A stretch of 64,000 nucleotides of DNA. Origin: Propioniciclava flava. Lineage in GTDB: Bacteria > Actinomycetota > Actinomycetes > Propionibacteriales > Propionibacteriaceae. A program made the position numbers and the translations under genes. Of the stretch, positions 26,392 through 36,104 are shown in pieces. The notes under the pieces were generated by a model, which worked only from the letters and a program-made list of their open reading frames with translations, had not been told where the DNA came from and did not search any database. The stretch lies in assembly GCF_004126535.1 (NCBI RefSeq), contig NZ_PPCV01000003.1:186001-250000 (forward strand), written 5' to 3'. The stretch's first letter is position 1, and each line of letters begins with the position of its first letter.

Positions 26392-28662
26392 ATGACGGTC
26401 GAAGCCCCCTCGCGGGACGCAGTCAACAGCCAAGATCCATGGGAGGGATTCACGCCTGGCCCCTGGCAGAACAGCATCGACGTGCGCGAGTTCATCCTCG
26501 CCAACTACACCCCCTACACCGGTGACGCGTCCTTCCTGAGCGGCCCGACCGCCAAGACGCTGAACGTGTGGGAGACCCTGCAGCGTGACTACCTCTCCGT
26601 CGAGCGCGCCAAGCGCGTCTACGACGTCGAGACCCACATCCCCGGCGACGTGGACGCCTTCCCCGCCGGATACATCTGCTCCGACGACGACGTCATCGTC
26701 GGCCTGCAGACCGACACCCCGCTCAAGCGCCCGATGATGCCCAACGGCGGCTGGCGCATGGTCGAGACCGCCATCAAGGAAGCCGGCCTCGAACCCGACG
26801 AAGAGATCAAGACGATCTTCACGAAGTACCGCAAGACCCACAACGAAGCGGTCTTCGACATGTACACCCCGCGCATCCGCGCAGCCCGCAGCAGCCACCT
26901 GGTGACCGGCCTGCCGGACGCCTACGGCCGCGGCCGGATCATCGGCGACTACCGCCGTGTGGCCCTCTACGGCGTGGACGCCCTCATCGCGGCCAAGCAG
27001 GCCGATAAGGATTCGGTGGCCGATCAGCCGTTCAGCGAGAACTGGGCGCGCTACCGCGAGGAGCACTCCGAGCAGATCAAGGCCCTGAAGAAGCTGAAGA
27101 ACCTGGGCGCCAGCTACGGGCTGGACCTGTCCCGCCCTGCCGTGACCTTCCATGAGGCCGTGCAGTGGACGTACCTGGCCTACCTGGCCAGCGTGAAGAG
27201 CCAAGACGGCGCCGCCATGAGCATCGGCCGCCTGTCGGGCTTCTTCGACGTGTACTCCGAGCGCGACCTGGCCAAGGGCCTCATCACCGAGACCGACGCC
27301 CAGGAGATCATCGACGCGCTGGTCACCAAGCTCCGCATCGTCCGGTTCCTGCGGACCATCGACTACGACCAGATCTTCTCCGGTGACCCCTACTGGGCCA
27401 CCTGGTCGGATGCCGGGTTCGCTAACGACGGCCGCACGCTCGTCACCAAGACGTCGTTCCGTTTGCTGCAGACGCTGCGCAACCTCGGCCCGGCCCCCGA
27501 GCCGAACATCACCATCTACTGGGATCCGAAGCTGCCCGCCGGCTACAAGGATTTCTGCGCGCAGATCTCCATCGAGACCTCGGCGATCCAGTACGAGTCC
27601 GACGCCGATATCCGCGGCCACTGGGGCGACGATTCGGCCATCGCATGCTGCGTGTCCCCGATGGCCATCGGCAAGCAGATGCAGTTCTTCGGTGCCCGCC
27701 TGAACTCCGCCAAGGCCCTCCTGTACGCCATCAACGGCGGCCGCGACGAGATGTCCGGCAAGCTGATCGTCCCCGGCTACGAGGCCGTCCAGGGCGATGG
27801 CCCGCTCACCTACGACGAGGTGTGGGCCAAGTACGACGAGATGCTCACCTGGGCCGTCGAGACGTACGTCGAAGCGCTGAACATCATTCACTACAGCCAC
27901 GACAAGTACGCCTACGAGGCGATGGAGATGGCGCTGCACGACGACGAGATCGTCCGCACGATGGGCTGCGGCATCGCCGGTCTGTCGATCGTGGCCGACT
28001 CGCTGTCCGCCATCAAGTACGCGACCGTGACGCCGGTGCGCGACGAGACCGGCCTGGTCGTCGACTACCTCACCGAGGGCGAGTTCCCGATGTACGGCAA
28101 CGACGACGACCGCGCCGACGAGATCGCCGCCATGGTCGTCAAGACGGTCATGGACAAGATCCGTTCGCTCAAGCTGTACCGCGACGCCGTCCCGACCCAG
28201 TCGGTGCTGACCATCACGTCGAACGTGGTCTACGGCAAGGCGACCGGCTCGTTCCCCTCGGGCCACAAGAAGGGCACCCCGTTCGCCCCGGGCGCAAACC
28301 CGGAGAACGGCGCCGACACGCACGGCATGGTCGCGTCCATGATGAGCGTCGGCAAGCTCGACTACGACGATGCGCTGGACGGCATTTCGCTGACCAACAC
28401 CATCACCCCGCCCGCCCTCGGCCGCACCGAGGAAGAGCGGGTCGCCAACCTGGTCGGCATCCTGGATGCCGGTTTCGGTGAGGGGCTCTACCACGCCAAC
28501 ATCAACGTCTTGAATCGGGAGACGCTGCTGGATGCGATGGAGAACCCGGAGAACTACCCGCAGCTCACGATCCGCGTGTCCGGCTACGCCGTGAACTTCG
28601 TGAAGCTGACCCGTGAGCAGCAGCTCGACGTGCTCTCGCGGACGTTCCACGAGGCTCTGTGA
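26392..28662 (+). CDS. pflB: Formate C-acetyltransferase (pyruvate formate-lyase)
   Basis: A glycyl-radical enzyme that splits pyruvate with CoA into acetyl-CoA and formate in the absence of oxygen; cytoplasmic, 756 residues, the standard length. The two catalytic cysteines are Cys419-Cys420 (IACCVSPMA) and the radical is stored on Gly731 (RVSGYAVNF). The ATG at 26392 follows AGGAG and is followed by the conserved [12 protein letters not shown]. It is the first gene of the pflB-pflA-focA operon; the activase overlaps its stop. Codon use is very regular and GC-rich, as in a highly expressed gene. Confidence 0.98.
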   Translation: MTVEAPSRDAVNSQDPWEGFTPGPWQNSIDVREFILANYTPYTGDASFLSGPTAKTLNVWETLQRDYLSVERAKRVYDVETHIPGDVDAFPAGYICSDDDVIVGLQTDTPLKRPMMPNGGWRMVETAIKEAGLEPDEEIKTIFTKYRKTHNEAVFDMYTPRIRAARSSHLVTGLPDAYGRGRIIGDYRRVALYGVDALIAAKQADKDSVADQPFSENWARYREEHSEQIKALKKLKNLGASYGLDLSRPAVTFHEAVQWTYLAYLASVKSQDGAAMSIGRLSGFFDVYSERDLAKGLITETDAQEIIDALVTKLRIVRFLRTIDYDQIFSGDPYWATWSDAGFANDGRTLVTKTSFRLLQTLRNLGPAPEPNITIYWDPKLPAGYKDFCAQISIETSAIQYESDADIRGHWGDDSAIACCVSPMAIGKQMQFFGARLNSAKALLYAINGGRDEMSGKLIVPGYEAVQGDGPLTYDEVWAKYDEMLTWAVETYVEALNIIHYSHDKYAYEAMEMALHDDEIVRTMGCGIAGLSIVADSLSAIKYATVTPVRDETGLVVDYLTEGEFPMYGNDDDRADEIAAMVVKTVMDKIRSLKLYRDAVPTQSVLTITSNVVYGKATGSFPSGHKKGTPFAPGANPENGADTHGMVASMMSVGKLDYDDALDGISLTNTITPPALGRTEEERVANLVGILDAGFGEGLYHANINVLNRETLLDAMENPENYPQLTIRVSGYAVNFVKLTREQQLDVLSRTFHEAL

Positions 28663-28664
28663 GC

Positions 28665-29537
28665 ATGAGCCCACTCAGCGCGGCGGTTCCCGGGGTCACC
28701 CCCGGGGCCGCCGTGCCGCCCCCTCCGCCGGTCCGGGCGTCCATGCTCGGCGGCATCCCCGTGGCCGACCACCTCAGCCATGCCGAGCTCATGGCTGCCC
28801 AGCGCTCAGGTGAGGTCGGCTCAGTGCACTCCTGGGAGCTGGTCACGGCCGTCGACGGCCCCGGCACCCGCATGACGACCTTCGTGGCGGGCTGTCCGCT
28901 GCGCTGCCTGTACTGCCACAACCCCGACACTATGACGGCCCGCCGCGGCGTCCCCGTCCTGGCCGATGACCTGCTGGCCCGGATCAAGCGTTACCGGGGC
29001 ATCTTCCGCGCCACCGGCGGCGGCATCACGCTGTCGGGGGGCGAGATCCTCCAGCAGGCGCCCTTCGCGGCCCGCATTCTGCGCGGGGCCAAGGCGATGG
29101 ACATCCACACCGCGATCGACACGTCCGGGTTCTTGGGCGCGCACGCGTCCGACACGATGCTGGCCGATGTCGATCTGGTGCTGCTCGACGTCAAGGCTGG
29201 CGATGAGGCCACCTACCACAAGGTGACCGGACGCCGCCTGCAACCCACCTTGGACTTCGGTCGTCGCCTGTCGGCGCTGGGCATCGAGACGTGGATTCGT
29301 TTCGTGCTCGTGCCCGGCCTGACCGACAACCCGGCCACCATCGAACCCATCGCCGACTATGCGGCCTCGCTGTCGAGCGTGAGCCGGGTTGAGGTGCTGC
29401 CGTTCCACCAGATGGGCCGCGACAAGTGGGCCGAACTCGGGTTGGACTACGCCCTCAGCGACGCCCGGCCGCCTGAGCCCGCCGAGGTGGAGCCGGTTCG
29501 CGCCCGCTTCCGTTCCCGCGGCCTGACCGTCCACTGA
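28665..29537 (+). CDS. pflA: Pyruvate formate-lyase-activating enzyme (radical SAM)
   Basis: Uses a 4Fe-4S cluster and S-adenosylmethionine to make the glycyl radical on PflB. The cluster cysteines are Cys77, Cys81 and Cys84 (AGCPLRCLYCHNP), with GGGITLSGGE and later DIHTAIDTSG following as in the family. At 290 residues it is about 45 longer than E. coli PflA; the extra is an N-terminal Pro/Ala-rich segment with no known role. GTG at 28659, overlapping the pflB stop as GTGA, is an alternative start. Translation is coupled to pflB. Confidence 0.96.
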   Translation: MSPLSAAVPGVTPGAAVPPPPPVRASMLGGIPVADHLSHAELMAAQRSGEVGSVHSWELVTAVDGPGTRMTTFVAGCPLRCLYCHNPDTMTARRGVPVLADDLLARIKRYRGIFRATGGGITLSGGEILQQAPFAARILRGAKAMDIHTAIDTSGFLGAHASDTMLADVDLVLLDVKAGDEATYHKVTGRRLQPTLDFGRRLSALGIETWIRFVLVPGLTDNPATIEPIADYAASLSSVSRVEVLPFHQMGRDKWAELGLDYALSDARPPEPAEVEPVRARFRSRGLTVH

Positions 29538-29595
29538 TCTCCCACTCCCGCTGACCAGCACGTCCCCGTACGCCCGCACGACCCGAAGGACAGCC

Positions 29596-30426
29596 GTGAG
29601 CGCCTCGACCCAGACAGTTCCCCCGCAGGCGGGCTACACCGCGACCGTGTCCCGCGTCCTGGACGCCAAGATGGCGTTGTTGGACGGCGACCTTCCCCGC
29701 TACCTCCTCAAGGCCGGTCTGGCGGGCGTCCTCATCACCGTGCTGCTGCTGGCGAACTACCTGGTGGCAGGCCTCTTCGCGGCGTCCGGCATGCCGGGGG
29801 GCGCTGTCGTCGGCAAGGTGCTGGGGGCCGGGGTGTTCGGCTTCGCGCTCGTGTTCATCTACTTCCTGGGTGCCGAACTGGCGACCTCCACGATGATGGT
29901 CGCCGGCGTGGGGGCGGCCACGCGTCGCCTCAGCCCGCTGCGGTTCTGGAAGCTGCTGGGCGCCTGCATGCTGGGCAACGTCCTGGGCGGGCTCGTCATC
30001 GCCATCTTGGTGCGCTTCTCCAGCATCGTGTCGGGCTCGACGCTGGACTACCTGGGCCACGTGGTGGAAACCAAGCTGTCCTATGTGGAGAGCGGCTGGG
30101 CGGGCTACGCCGACCTGTTCGTCCGAGCGATCTTCTGCAACCTGCTCATCAATCTGGCGATGGCCGCCGTCTACAACGGCAAGGTCCATTCGGGTTTCGG
30201 CAAGGCCCTCGCCATGTGGGCGTCGGTCCTGGTGTTCATCGTCATGGGGTTCGAGCATTCCGTGGCGAACGCTGGGCTGTTCCTCTCCTACGGCTTCGTC
30301 GCCCCGATCGACTGGACGGCCGCCCTGACCGCCCTCATCATCGCGTTCCTCGGCAACACCGTCGGGGGCGCGCTGTTCATCGGCGTCCCGTTCACTTACC
30401 TGGACGCCTCGGCGCAGGGGTACTGA
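29596..30426 (+). CDS. focA: Formate/nitrite transporter family channel (FocA)
   Basis: A pentameric inner-membrane channel that exports or re-imports formate; 276 residues with six membrane segments. Family hallmarks: FCNLLINLAMA, GFEHSVANAGLF (with the central His) and FLGNTVGGALF. The GTG at 29596 follows AAGGA. It is third in the operon with pflB and pflA, whereas in enterobacteria focA comes first. Here it clearly serves formate made by PflB. Confidence 0.94.
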   Translation: MSASTQTVPPQAGYTATVSRVLDAKMALLDGDLPRYLLKAGLAGVLITVLLLANYLVAGLFAASGMPGGAVVGKVLGAGVFGFALVFIYFLGAELATSTMMVAGVGAATRRLSPLRFWKLLGACMLGNVLGGLVIAILVRFSSIVSGSTLDYLGHVVETKLSYVESGWAGYADLFVRAIFCNLLINLAMAAVYNGKVHSGFGKALAMWASVLVFIVMGFEHSVANAGLFLSYGFVAPIDWTAALTALIIAFLGNTVGGALFIGVPFTYLDASAQGY

Positions 30427-30571
30427 CGCCGGACGCTTCCCCTCCCCAGGGGCATCGACGCGACTCAGCCGGGATAAAGCCCAGCCCCAGCCGGCGGCGG
30501 GCGTCCGGGGCAAGGCTCACCGGCGCAGCCTGCGTCGGCGTCCGTGCGGCAGGCGGGACGCCCGCCCGCCG

Positions 30572-32014
30572 CTAGGGCGTGACGACGTAGGCGGGCACGG
30601 CGTCGGTGCCAGGTTGCGACAGCCCCAGCACCGGATACATGACCGCGAATCCATCCTGGAGGCCGCTATAGAAGGCGACCCCGACATGCCCGCCATGATC
30701 CAACACGCGTAGTGACGTGTGCATACCGGCCTTCTGCGCCGCCGCGGCCAGCCTGCGAGCTACGGGGAGGAACGTGGCATCGTCCTTGGCTGCGGTGAAG
30801 ACGGCGGTGCTGTCTGGCAGGTGCGCGTGGGCCAGCATGTTGATCGGCTTGGCCTGCTCATAGCGCGCGGAGTCCCCGTTGAAGAGTTGCTTCAGTGTGG
30901 CGGCAGGATTGGCGGAACCGGGGAACTCCTCGCCCGAAACGCTGACCACTCCCCGGAACGTGTTCGGGAACTCGGTCCCGAACGAAATCGCGCATTGGCC
31001 CCCGTTGGAGTAGCCGACGATCGTCCAGTAGTGCGGGTCGGAGAACACGTTCAGGTTCGCACGAATCCAGGGGACGACATCCTGCATCACGTAGGTCCGC
31101 GAGTTGCCGAGCGGGGAGTCGACACAGCCCGTGTCCTGCACGGCGGCACCCACTTGGTCGACGACGACGACGATGGGGGCCAGCCCGTTGTGGTTGGCGG
31201 CAAACGAGTCCACCACGCGTCCGATCGGGGCGGGGTCCGGGCTGCCGGGCAGGCCGTACATGAACACGACGACGGGCAGGCGCGGCGCCGGATTGGTGAG
31301 GGCTGCCGGAGGCAGGTAGATGCCCGCGTCCCGTGCCGCGAACCCGCTGTGCGTGTTGGGAATGTGCAACGTGCCCGTCTGGCTTTGCTTCGGCATGTCT
31401 GCGGGCGGTTTCCATGTGCTCCACAACGGGTGCGCCGGGGCGACGGCGGGATCCGAGGAGGAGGGTGCGGGCAAGTCGACCGGATCGTCCACCACGATCC
31501 CCATCAGGCTGGCCAGCGTGGCGTTGAGCCCGAACGCGGCGTTGATCGCCAGCGTCCCCGCCGCCACCACCGCGACCGCCGTGAGGGCAGCCACCACCCT
31601 GCGGGCGACGCCCGCCCCGCCTGCACGCTTCGTCCGAGTCGTCGCCTGGCCTGCGTCCGCGTCGGCTTGGTTCCGCCGGGCGCGACCGCCACGTGGTGTG
31701 CCTCGGCGCAGCAACGCCGCCAGGCAGACCCCGACCCCCGCCAAGGTCGCCGCCAGTAGCGCATACACGGGCAGGCCTAGGCCCACGCCGTAGAAGTTCA
31801 GCCCGCGGATGAAGACCGCCCAGAGGCCGACTGCGACGACGTCACCGAGGATCGCGCCCACCAGCGCGCCGAGGAGCGAACGCCGCGTCGGCCGCCACAA
31901 CAGCGTCACGACCAGACCCACGAGGGCGAGTGCGTACACCGTCAACGGCACCGGTCCGTCCATGATGTCGACGCGTAGCAGCGACGACCACAGCCCGGCG
32001 AAGAATTCGCTCAT
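30572..32014 (-). CDS. Membrane-anchored esterase (alpha/beta hydrolase, esterase D / antigen 85-like)
   Basis: A 480-residue protein with about four N-terminal membrane segments (residues 20-160), then an extracytoplasmic alpha/beta hydrolase of the PF00756 type that also contains trehalose mycolyltransferases. The nucleophile Ser is in GYSNGG; the conserved oxyanion region is VVFMYGLPGSP and the catalytic His is in LDHGGH. In this architecture the catalytic domain faces outward and may act on envelope lipids. The substrate is unknown. The ATG follows GAGGGG. It is convergent with focA. Confidence 0.85.
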   Translation of the reverse strand: MSEFFAGLWSSLLRVDIMDGPVPLTVYALALVGLVVTLLWRPTRRSLLGALVGAILGDVVAVGLWAVFIRGLNFYGVGLGLPVYALLAATLAGVGVCLAALLRRGTPRGGRARRNQADADAGQATTRTKRAGGAGVARRVVAALTAVAVVAAGTLAINAAFGLNATLASLMGIVVDDPVDLPAPSSSDPAVAPAHPLWSTWKPPADMPKQSQTGTLHIPNTHSGFAARDAGIYLPPAALTNPAPRLPVVVFMYGLPGSPDPAPIGRVVDSFAANHNGLAPIVVVVDQVGAAVQDTGCVDSPLGNSRTYVMQDVVPWIRANLNVFSDPHYWTIVGYSNGGQCAISFGTEFPNTFRGVVSVSGEEFPGSANPAATLKQLFNGDSARYEQAKPINMLAHAHLPDSTAVFTAAKDDATFLPVARRLAAAAQKAGMHTSLRVLDHGGHVGVAFYSGLQDGFAVMYPVLGLSQPGTDAVPAYVVTP

Positions 32015-32125
32015 CCCCTCAGCCTTCCTGGAACTGACTCGATCCGAAACCGGACAGCATCCACAATCTCATCCCCGACCGGCGGCTCCCTGACCCCCAA
32101 TCGGGGGCCGGAGTTCCACCGACGG

Positions 32126-33241
32126 TCACTTTGTCATGCGCGGCAGGTGTAACTCCACGCGGAAGCCGTCCCCCTCGGCCCCATAGACCAAGGTGCCTCC
32201 GAGAAGTTCGGCGCGTTCGTGGAGCCCTAAGAGCCCCAGATGTGAGCTCGGGAGCCGCAAAGGGGTCGAGGTGGGACAACCGTTCACGATGGCCACTGCG
32301 ACACTTCGCTCATCCGACCATTGCCGCACGGTGACCGCCGAGCCAGGAGCATGCTTGCGCACATTCGTGAGCGCTTCTTGCACCGTCCGGTACACGGCCC
32401 GCTCACGCGCCGACCCAAGATCGGGTGGCAACGAACCTTCCATGGTCACGGCGAGCCCGCTCGCGGTGACCAGATCCTCGAGGTCGGAGACGGTCGGCTG
32501 GGGGGCGAGACCGGGGCTGCGCGTTCCGGCCGCCCGCAGAAGCATGACCATGGAACGCAGTTCCTCCAGCGTCGTCGAGGCCAGCGAGCGGATGGCGGAC
32601 GCAGCCTCCTTGGCGGCGGGATCGCTGGCGGTGACCTGCAGCGCCCCGGCCTGGGCGGCGATCAGGCTGACCTGGTGGGAGACCACGTCGTGCATCTCGC
32701 GGGCCAACTGGTTGCGCTCGCGCGCCAGCACCGTCTGGGCGTAGAGCTCGCGCTCATGCTGACGGCTGGCTTCGATCTCGGTGAGCCGACTGCGCAGGTC
32801 GGCGGTCGTTTGCACGAGCTGACCCAGCAGGATCGGCGCTGCGGCCGCAGCCAGGCGATAGACGAAGGAGATGGCGGTGTGGTCTTGATCGCTGGTGAAC
32901 TGGCTGGTCAACGGCCAGCCGATCGCTTCGGCGGCTGCGAACAGTGCCCCGCACGTCAGAAGTAGCCAGTACCGTCGGCTGCGTGCCGCCAAGGTGAACA
33001 GGGCAATGATCGGTGCGGCGATGATGGTCGCCACCAGCGCGGCGGGCAGCGTCAAGACGAACGCGACGAGGGGGAACCGTCGCCGGACCAGGAGCCCGGC
33101 GCACGCGACCAGGCACAGGCCGAGCGTGAGCGGATCATCACCGCTGCGGTAGAGGAGGGCGTCGAGTAAGGCGACCCCGACGGCGAGCAGGTCGACCAGC
33201 CAGGCCGGGATCCGCCGCCATGCCGCCACCACGCGGCTCAC
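32126..33241 (-). CDS. Sensor histidine kinase (NarL/DesK type)
   Basis: A 371-residue membrane sensor kinase. Four to five N-terminal membrane segments (residues 14-140) are followed by a coiled coil, the HisKA_3 dimerisation helix with phospho-acceptor His184 (REMHDVVSHQ), and a HATPase domain (VQEALTNVRKHAPGS, then LGLLGLHERAELLGG). There is no large extracytoplasmic domain, so it probably senses the membrane or an intramembrane signal. The GTG start overlaps the upstream regulator stop by four bases (GTGA): one operon, translationally coupled. Its target may be the neighbouring MprF-like gene, which starts divergently. Confidence 0.93.
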   Translation of the reverse strand: MSRVVAAWRRIPAWLVDLLAVGVALLDALLYRSGDDPLTLGLCLVACAGLLVRRRFPLVAFVLTLPAALVATIIAAPIIALFTLAARSRRYWLLLTCGALFAAAEAIGWPLTSQFTSDQDHTAISFVYRLAAAAAPILLGQLVQTTADLRSRLTEIEASRQHERELYAQTVLARERNQLAREMHDVVSHQVSLIAAQAGALQVTASDPAAKEAASAIRSLASTTLEELRSMVMLLRAAGTRSPGLAPQPTVSDLEDLVTASGLAVTMEGSLPPDLGSARERAVYRTVQEALTNVRKHAPGSAVTVRQWSDERSVAVAIVNGCPTSTPLRLPSSHLGLLGLHERAELLGGTLVYGAEGDGFRVELHLPRMTK

Positions 33242-33900
33242 GAGGACGCGGCTCCCTTGTTGAGCAGCCCCGCCCGTTGGGCTGCGAGCGCAGCCTGGAC
33301 GCGGCTGGCAACGCCCAGCTTGGCCAAGATGGCGCTGACGCGGTCTTTGACCGTTCCTGCATCCACCGTCAGCCGGTCGCCGATCTCGGCATTGGAGAGC
33401 CCCTCGGCGACCAGCCGGAGCACCTGCTGTTCCTGATCGGTCAGCGTGGCCACGCGGCGTGCCCCCTCATCCAGCGACGCTCCGACGCCGGAGCGGTCGT
33501 CCAGCAACACCCGGGATGCGCGAGGCGACAAGACCACCCCGCCCGCGGCCAGGGCGCGGATGTAGTGGGCGAGTTGCTCAGGCTCGGTGTCTTTGAGGAG
33601 GAACCCGGCGGCGCCGCGCCGCAGCGCAGTCATGACGTATTCGTCGGCGTCGAAGGTCGTGAGCATGGCGATGGCGGGCGGTTGGGGGAGGTCACCGAGA
33701 AGCCGCAGCAGGGTCAGTCCGTCCACGTGGGGCATGCGAATGTCCAGCAGGACAACATCAGGGTGCGTGGCCGCCACGACGTCGAGCGCATCTTCCCCCG
33801 TCGCGGTTCCCACGACGCGAAGGTCATCGGTGGCGTTGAGGATCATCGTGAACCCCGTGCGGACGAGCGCTTCGTCGTCCACGATCACCACGTCGATCAT
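33238..33900 (-). CDS. LuxR/NarL-family response regulator
   Basis: A 220-residue response regulator: receiver domain (acidic pocket Asp8-Asp9, phospho-acceptor Asp53 in LLDIRMP, conserved Lys in FLLKD) and C-terminal LuxR-type helix-turn-helix (LTDQEQQVLRLVAEGLSNAEI). The ATG follows AAGGAG. A TAGCGT box at 33927-33932 (minus strand) is a candidate -10. It is the partner of the histidine kinase at 32126-33241. Confidence 0.95.
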   Translation of the reverse strand: MIDVVIVDDEALVRTGFTMILNATDDLRVVGTATGEDALDVVAATHPDVVLLDIRMPHVDGLTLLRLLGDLPQPPAIAMLTTFDADEYVMTALRRGAAGFLLKDTEPEQLAHYIRALAAGGVVLSPRASRVLLDDRSGVGASLDEGARRVATLTDQEQQVLRLVAEGLSNAEIGDRLTVDAGTVKDRVSAILAKLGVASRVQAALAAQRAGLLNKGAASS

Positions 33901-34054
33901 GTTCTCTCCTTGTCGTACCCACCTGAACGCTAGAACACTCCCCTCCCTCAGCGGCCCATGACCGCCACCTGGCCGCAGGATTCCCCACCGTAGGGGGATG
34001 CGCATACACCGGTCGGTTGACGCGGTGCGGGCGGGAATGCGATGGACTAGGGCT

Positions 34055-36031
34055 ATGCGCACCGTGTCCACCCGCCTGGTGAGCGCGCTGATGCAGTTTC
34101 CGCTCTCCCTCACCCTCGGGATGGCCGCCCTCGGTGCTGCGATCGCTCGCTTCGCCTGGGCTGGTGAGGTCGAATTTGCGGGACCGCAATTCAGCGTGGT
34201 CTCGTGGCTCTTCCTCATTGGTTCCGTGATCGCCGCCGAGCACCTCGTCGGTACGCGCTGGGCCTTAAGCATCGCCGCCGCAACCACGGCCGGCGGTGTC
34301 GTCCTGGCGTGGGCGATCCTGTCGGGCCTGGCAGCTCTCGGGGAACCCATGTCTGAGGAGGCGCTGACCTATCAGGCGTGGACGCCGTCCGTGACGAGCG
34401 CAGCACTGCTGATGGCCGTGTCGGGGCATCTGCGTCCAGCCAGCCGGAGAACGATGCGCTGGATCGTGGGCACGTTGGTGTTGGCCCTTCTCCTCACCAA
34501 CGGTCACGCATCGGATGTGTCCCGGGCGGTTGCGTCGCTCCTTGGCCTGGTCGCCGGCACCATCGGGCTGGGTGCGGTGACCGTCGTCGGGTGGCGTCCC
34601 AGCGTGCAGGCGCGCTGGCGCGGGACGCTATCTGCGGTGATGATCGTCTTGGCGAGCGCGCTGGCGTTGGCCTCCGTCGCACCGAATGCGACGGGGCCGC
34701 TGGTGTGGCCCAGCATCACGGTGGATCCCAGCTTCGCCCCCATCGCTGCAGCCCTGCTCGCGGTGAGCGCAGTCCTCGTCGCTCGCGGACGTGCCCTCGG
34801 CATCATGATAGGCGGGGCCGTGCTGGGCGCGATCGCCTGCGTGGCGCTCATGGTCTTGGTGATCCTCCCGCTGCTTGACGGGGGGATCGTGTGGACTGGG
34901 CTCAGCACCGACGAGTCCGAATGGCAGCTCATCGCCTTGCTGTCGGCGGGGGTCCCCGCAGTGGCGACGCTGCTTTTGGCGTTGGGGGCCCGGGCCGTGC
35001 TGCAACGGCGCGCCCCCGCTCCCACCGAGGCAGACCGGAACCGGCTGGAGGAGGTACTGCACGCCTGCGGCGACGGCACGTTCGCGCACATGGCGACGTG
35101 GCGCGGGAACTCCTTCTGGTTCGGTGAGGACGGGGATGCGGTCGCCTATCGGGTGCGCGACGGCGTTGCCTTCACCGTCGGCGATCCCATCTCCCAGCAC
35201 CCTGCCTCGACCGTCCGCGCGTTCGCCGCGTTCTGCGATGCAGGCGGCTGGACGCCTGCCTTCTACAGCGTCCACGATGAGGCCGCCGACGCGCTCCAAG
35301 ATGCAGGGTGGGCCCGGCTTCCTGTCGGGACGGACACGATCATCGACGTGCCCGAGTTCAGTTTGAAGGGGCGTGCCCGCCAAGACCTTCGCACGGCAGT
35401 CAATCGCGCCGGACGCGAGGGCGTGACAGCCCTGTGGACGTCGTACGCGGAGGTCACCCCCGAGGTCCGCTCCCAAATCGACGCTTTGTGTTCAGGCTGG
35501 GCGGACGGGCGTCGACTGCCCGAAATGGGGTTCACCCTGGGAGGTCTCCATGAGCTTCAGGACGCCGAGGTACGCCTCATGTTGGCGATTGACGCCGATC
35601 ATCGCGTCCACGTGGTGACCAGTTGGCTGCCCCGTTACCGCGAGGGAACCCTGGTCGGCTGGACGCTGGACGTCATGCGTCGTGAGCCGAAGGCGATGCC
35701 GGGGGCCATGGAGTTCACGATCATCTCGACGGTGCATCAGGCCGCCGAGGACGGCCTTGCGACCGTCAGCCTGTCCGGGACGCCACTCGCCGCCCACGAC
35801 GGGGACACCTCGGGGCGCTTGTTCCAGCACATGAAGCACGTGTTCGAGCCCGCCTACGGGTTCGCCTCGCTGGAGCGGTTCAAGGGCAAGTTCGGCGCCC
35901 GACATGAAGCCTTGTGGATGTGCTATCCGCAGCCCATGCAACTGGGGCGGATCGCTCCGGCGCTGCTGCGGACGTACATGCCGTCGCTTCGCCTGAGCAG
36001 CGCCCTGCGCGCCGTCCGTTCCCTCAACTGA
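34055..36031 (+). CDS. MprF/LysX-like membrane protein with DUF2156 domain
   Basis: A 658-residue protein with about eight membrane segments in its N-terminal half and a cytoplasmic GNAT-like DUF2156 domain (PF09924) in the C-terminal half (from about residue 320; WRGNSFWFGEDGDAVAYRV, VGDPI, RQDLRTAVNRAGREG, FKGKFGARHEALWMCYP). Relatives such as MprF transfer Lys or Ala from aminoacyl-tRNA to phosphatidylglycerol and flip the product, lowering the negative charge of the membrane. The exact amino acid and lipid are not deducible. Start is uncertain: ATG 34055 gives a compact N-terminus; 33998 and 34037 are in-frame alternatives. It is divergent from a two-component system that may control it. 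Confidence 0.85.
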   Translation: MRTVSTRLVSALMQFPLSLTLGMAALGAAIARFAWAGEVEFAGPQFSVVSWLFLIGSVIAAEHLVGTRWALSIAAATTAGGVVLAWAILSGLAALGEPMSEEALTYQAWTPSVTSAALLMAVSGHLRPASRRTMRWIVGTLVLALLLTNGHASDVSRAVASLLGLVAGTIGLGAVTVVGWRPSVQARWRGTLSAVMIVLASALALASVAPNATGPLVWPSITVDPSFAPIAAALLAVSAVLVARGRALGIMIGGAVLGAIACVALMVLVILPLLDGGIVWTGLSTDESEWQLIALLSAGVPAVATLLLALGARAVLQRRAPAPTEADRNRLEEVLHACGDGTFAHMATWRGNSFWFGEDGDAVAYRVRDGVAFTVGDPISQHPASTVRAFAAFCDAGGWTPAFYSVHDEAADALQDAGWARLPVGTDTIIDVPEFSLKGRARQDLRTAVNRAGREGVTALWTSYAEVTPEVRSQIDALCSGWADGRRLPEMGFTLGGLHELQDAEVRLMLAIDADHRVHVVTSWLPRYREGTLVGWTLDVMRREPKAMPGAMEFTIISTVHQAAEDGLATVSLSGTPLAAHDGDTSGRLFQHMKHVFEPAYGFASLERFKGKFGARHEALWMCYPQPMQLGRIAPALLRTYMPSLRLSSALRAVRSLN

Positions 36032-36104
36032 CCCTGCCGCAGGGCCGAAAGAGAGCTCGTTGCGTCCCGGTCGGTCTGCTGTGGCGTCCGGCACACTGGG
36101 ACCC

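Noticed and set aside
26356-28674. 772-codon open frame on the minus strand opposite pflB
   Set aside because: Shadow of a highly codon-biased gene; the translation has no recognisable domain and mirrors pflB codon positions.
30481-30572. Large GC inverted repeat between focA and the esterase as a terminator
   Set aside because: The arms are about 48 bases apart and imperfect; pairing is possible but too weak to list as a feature.
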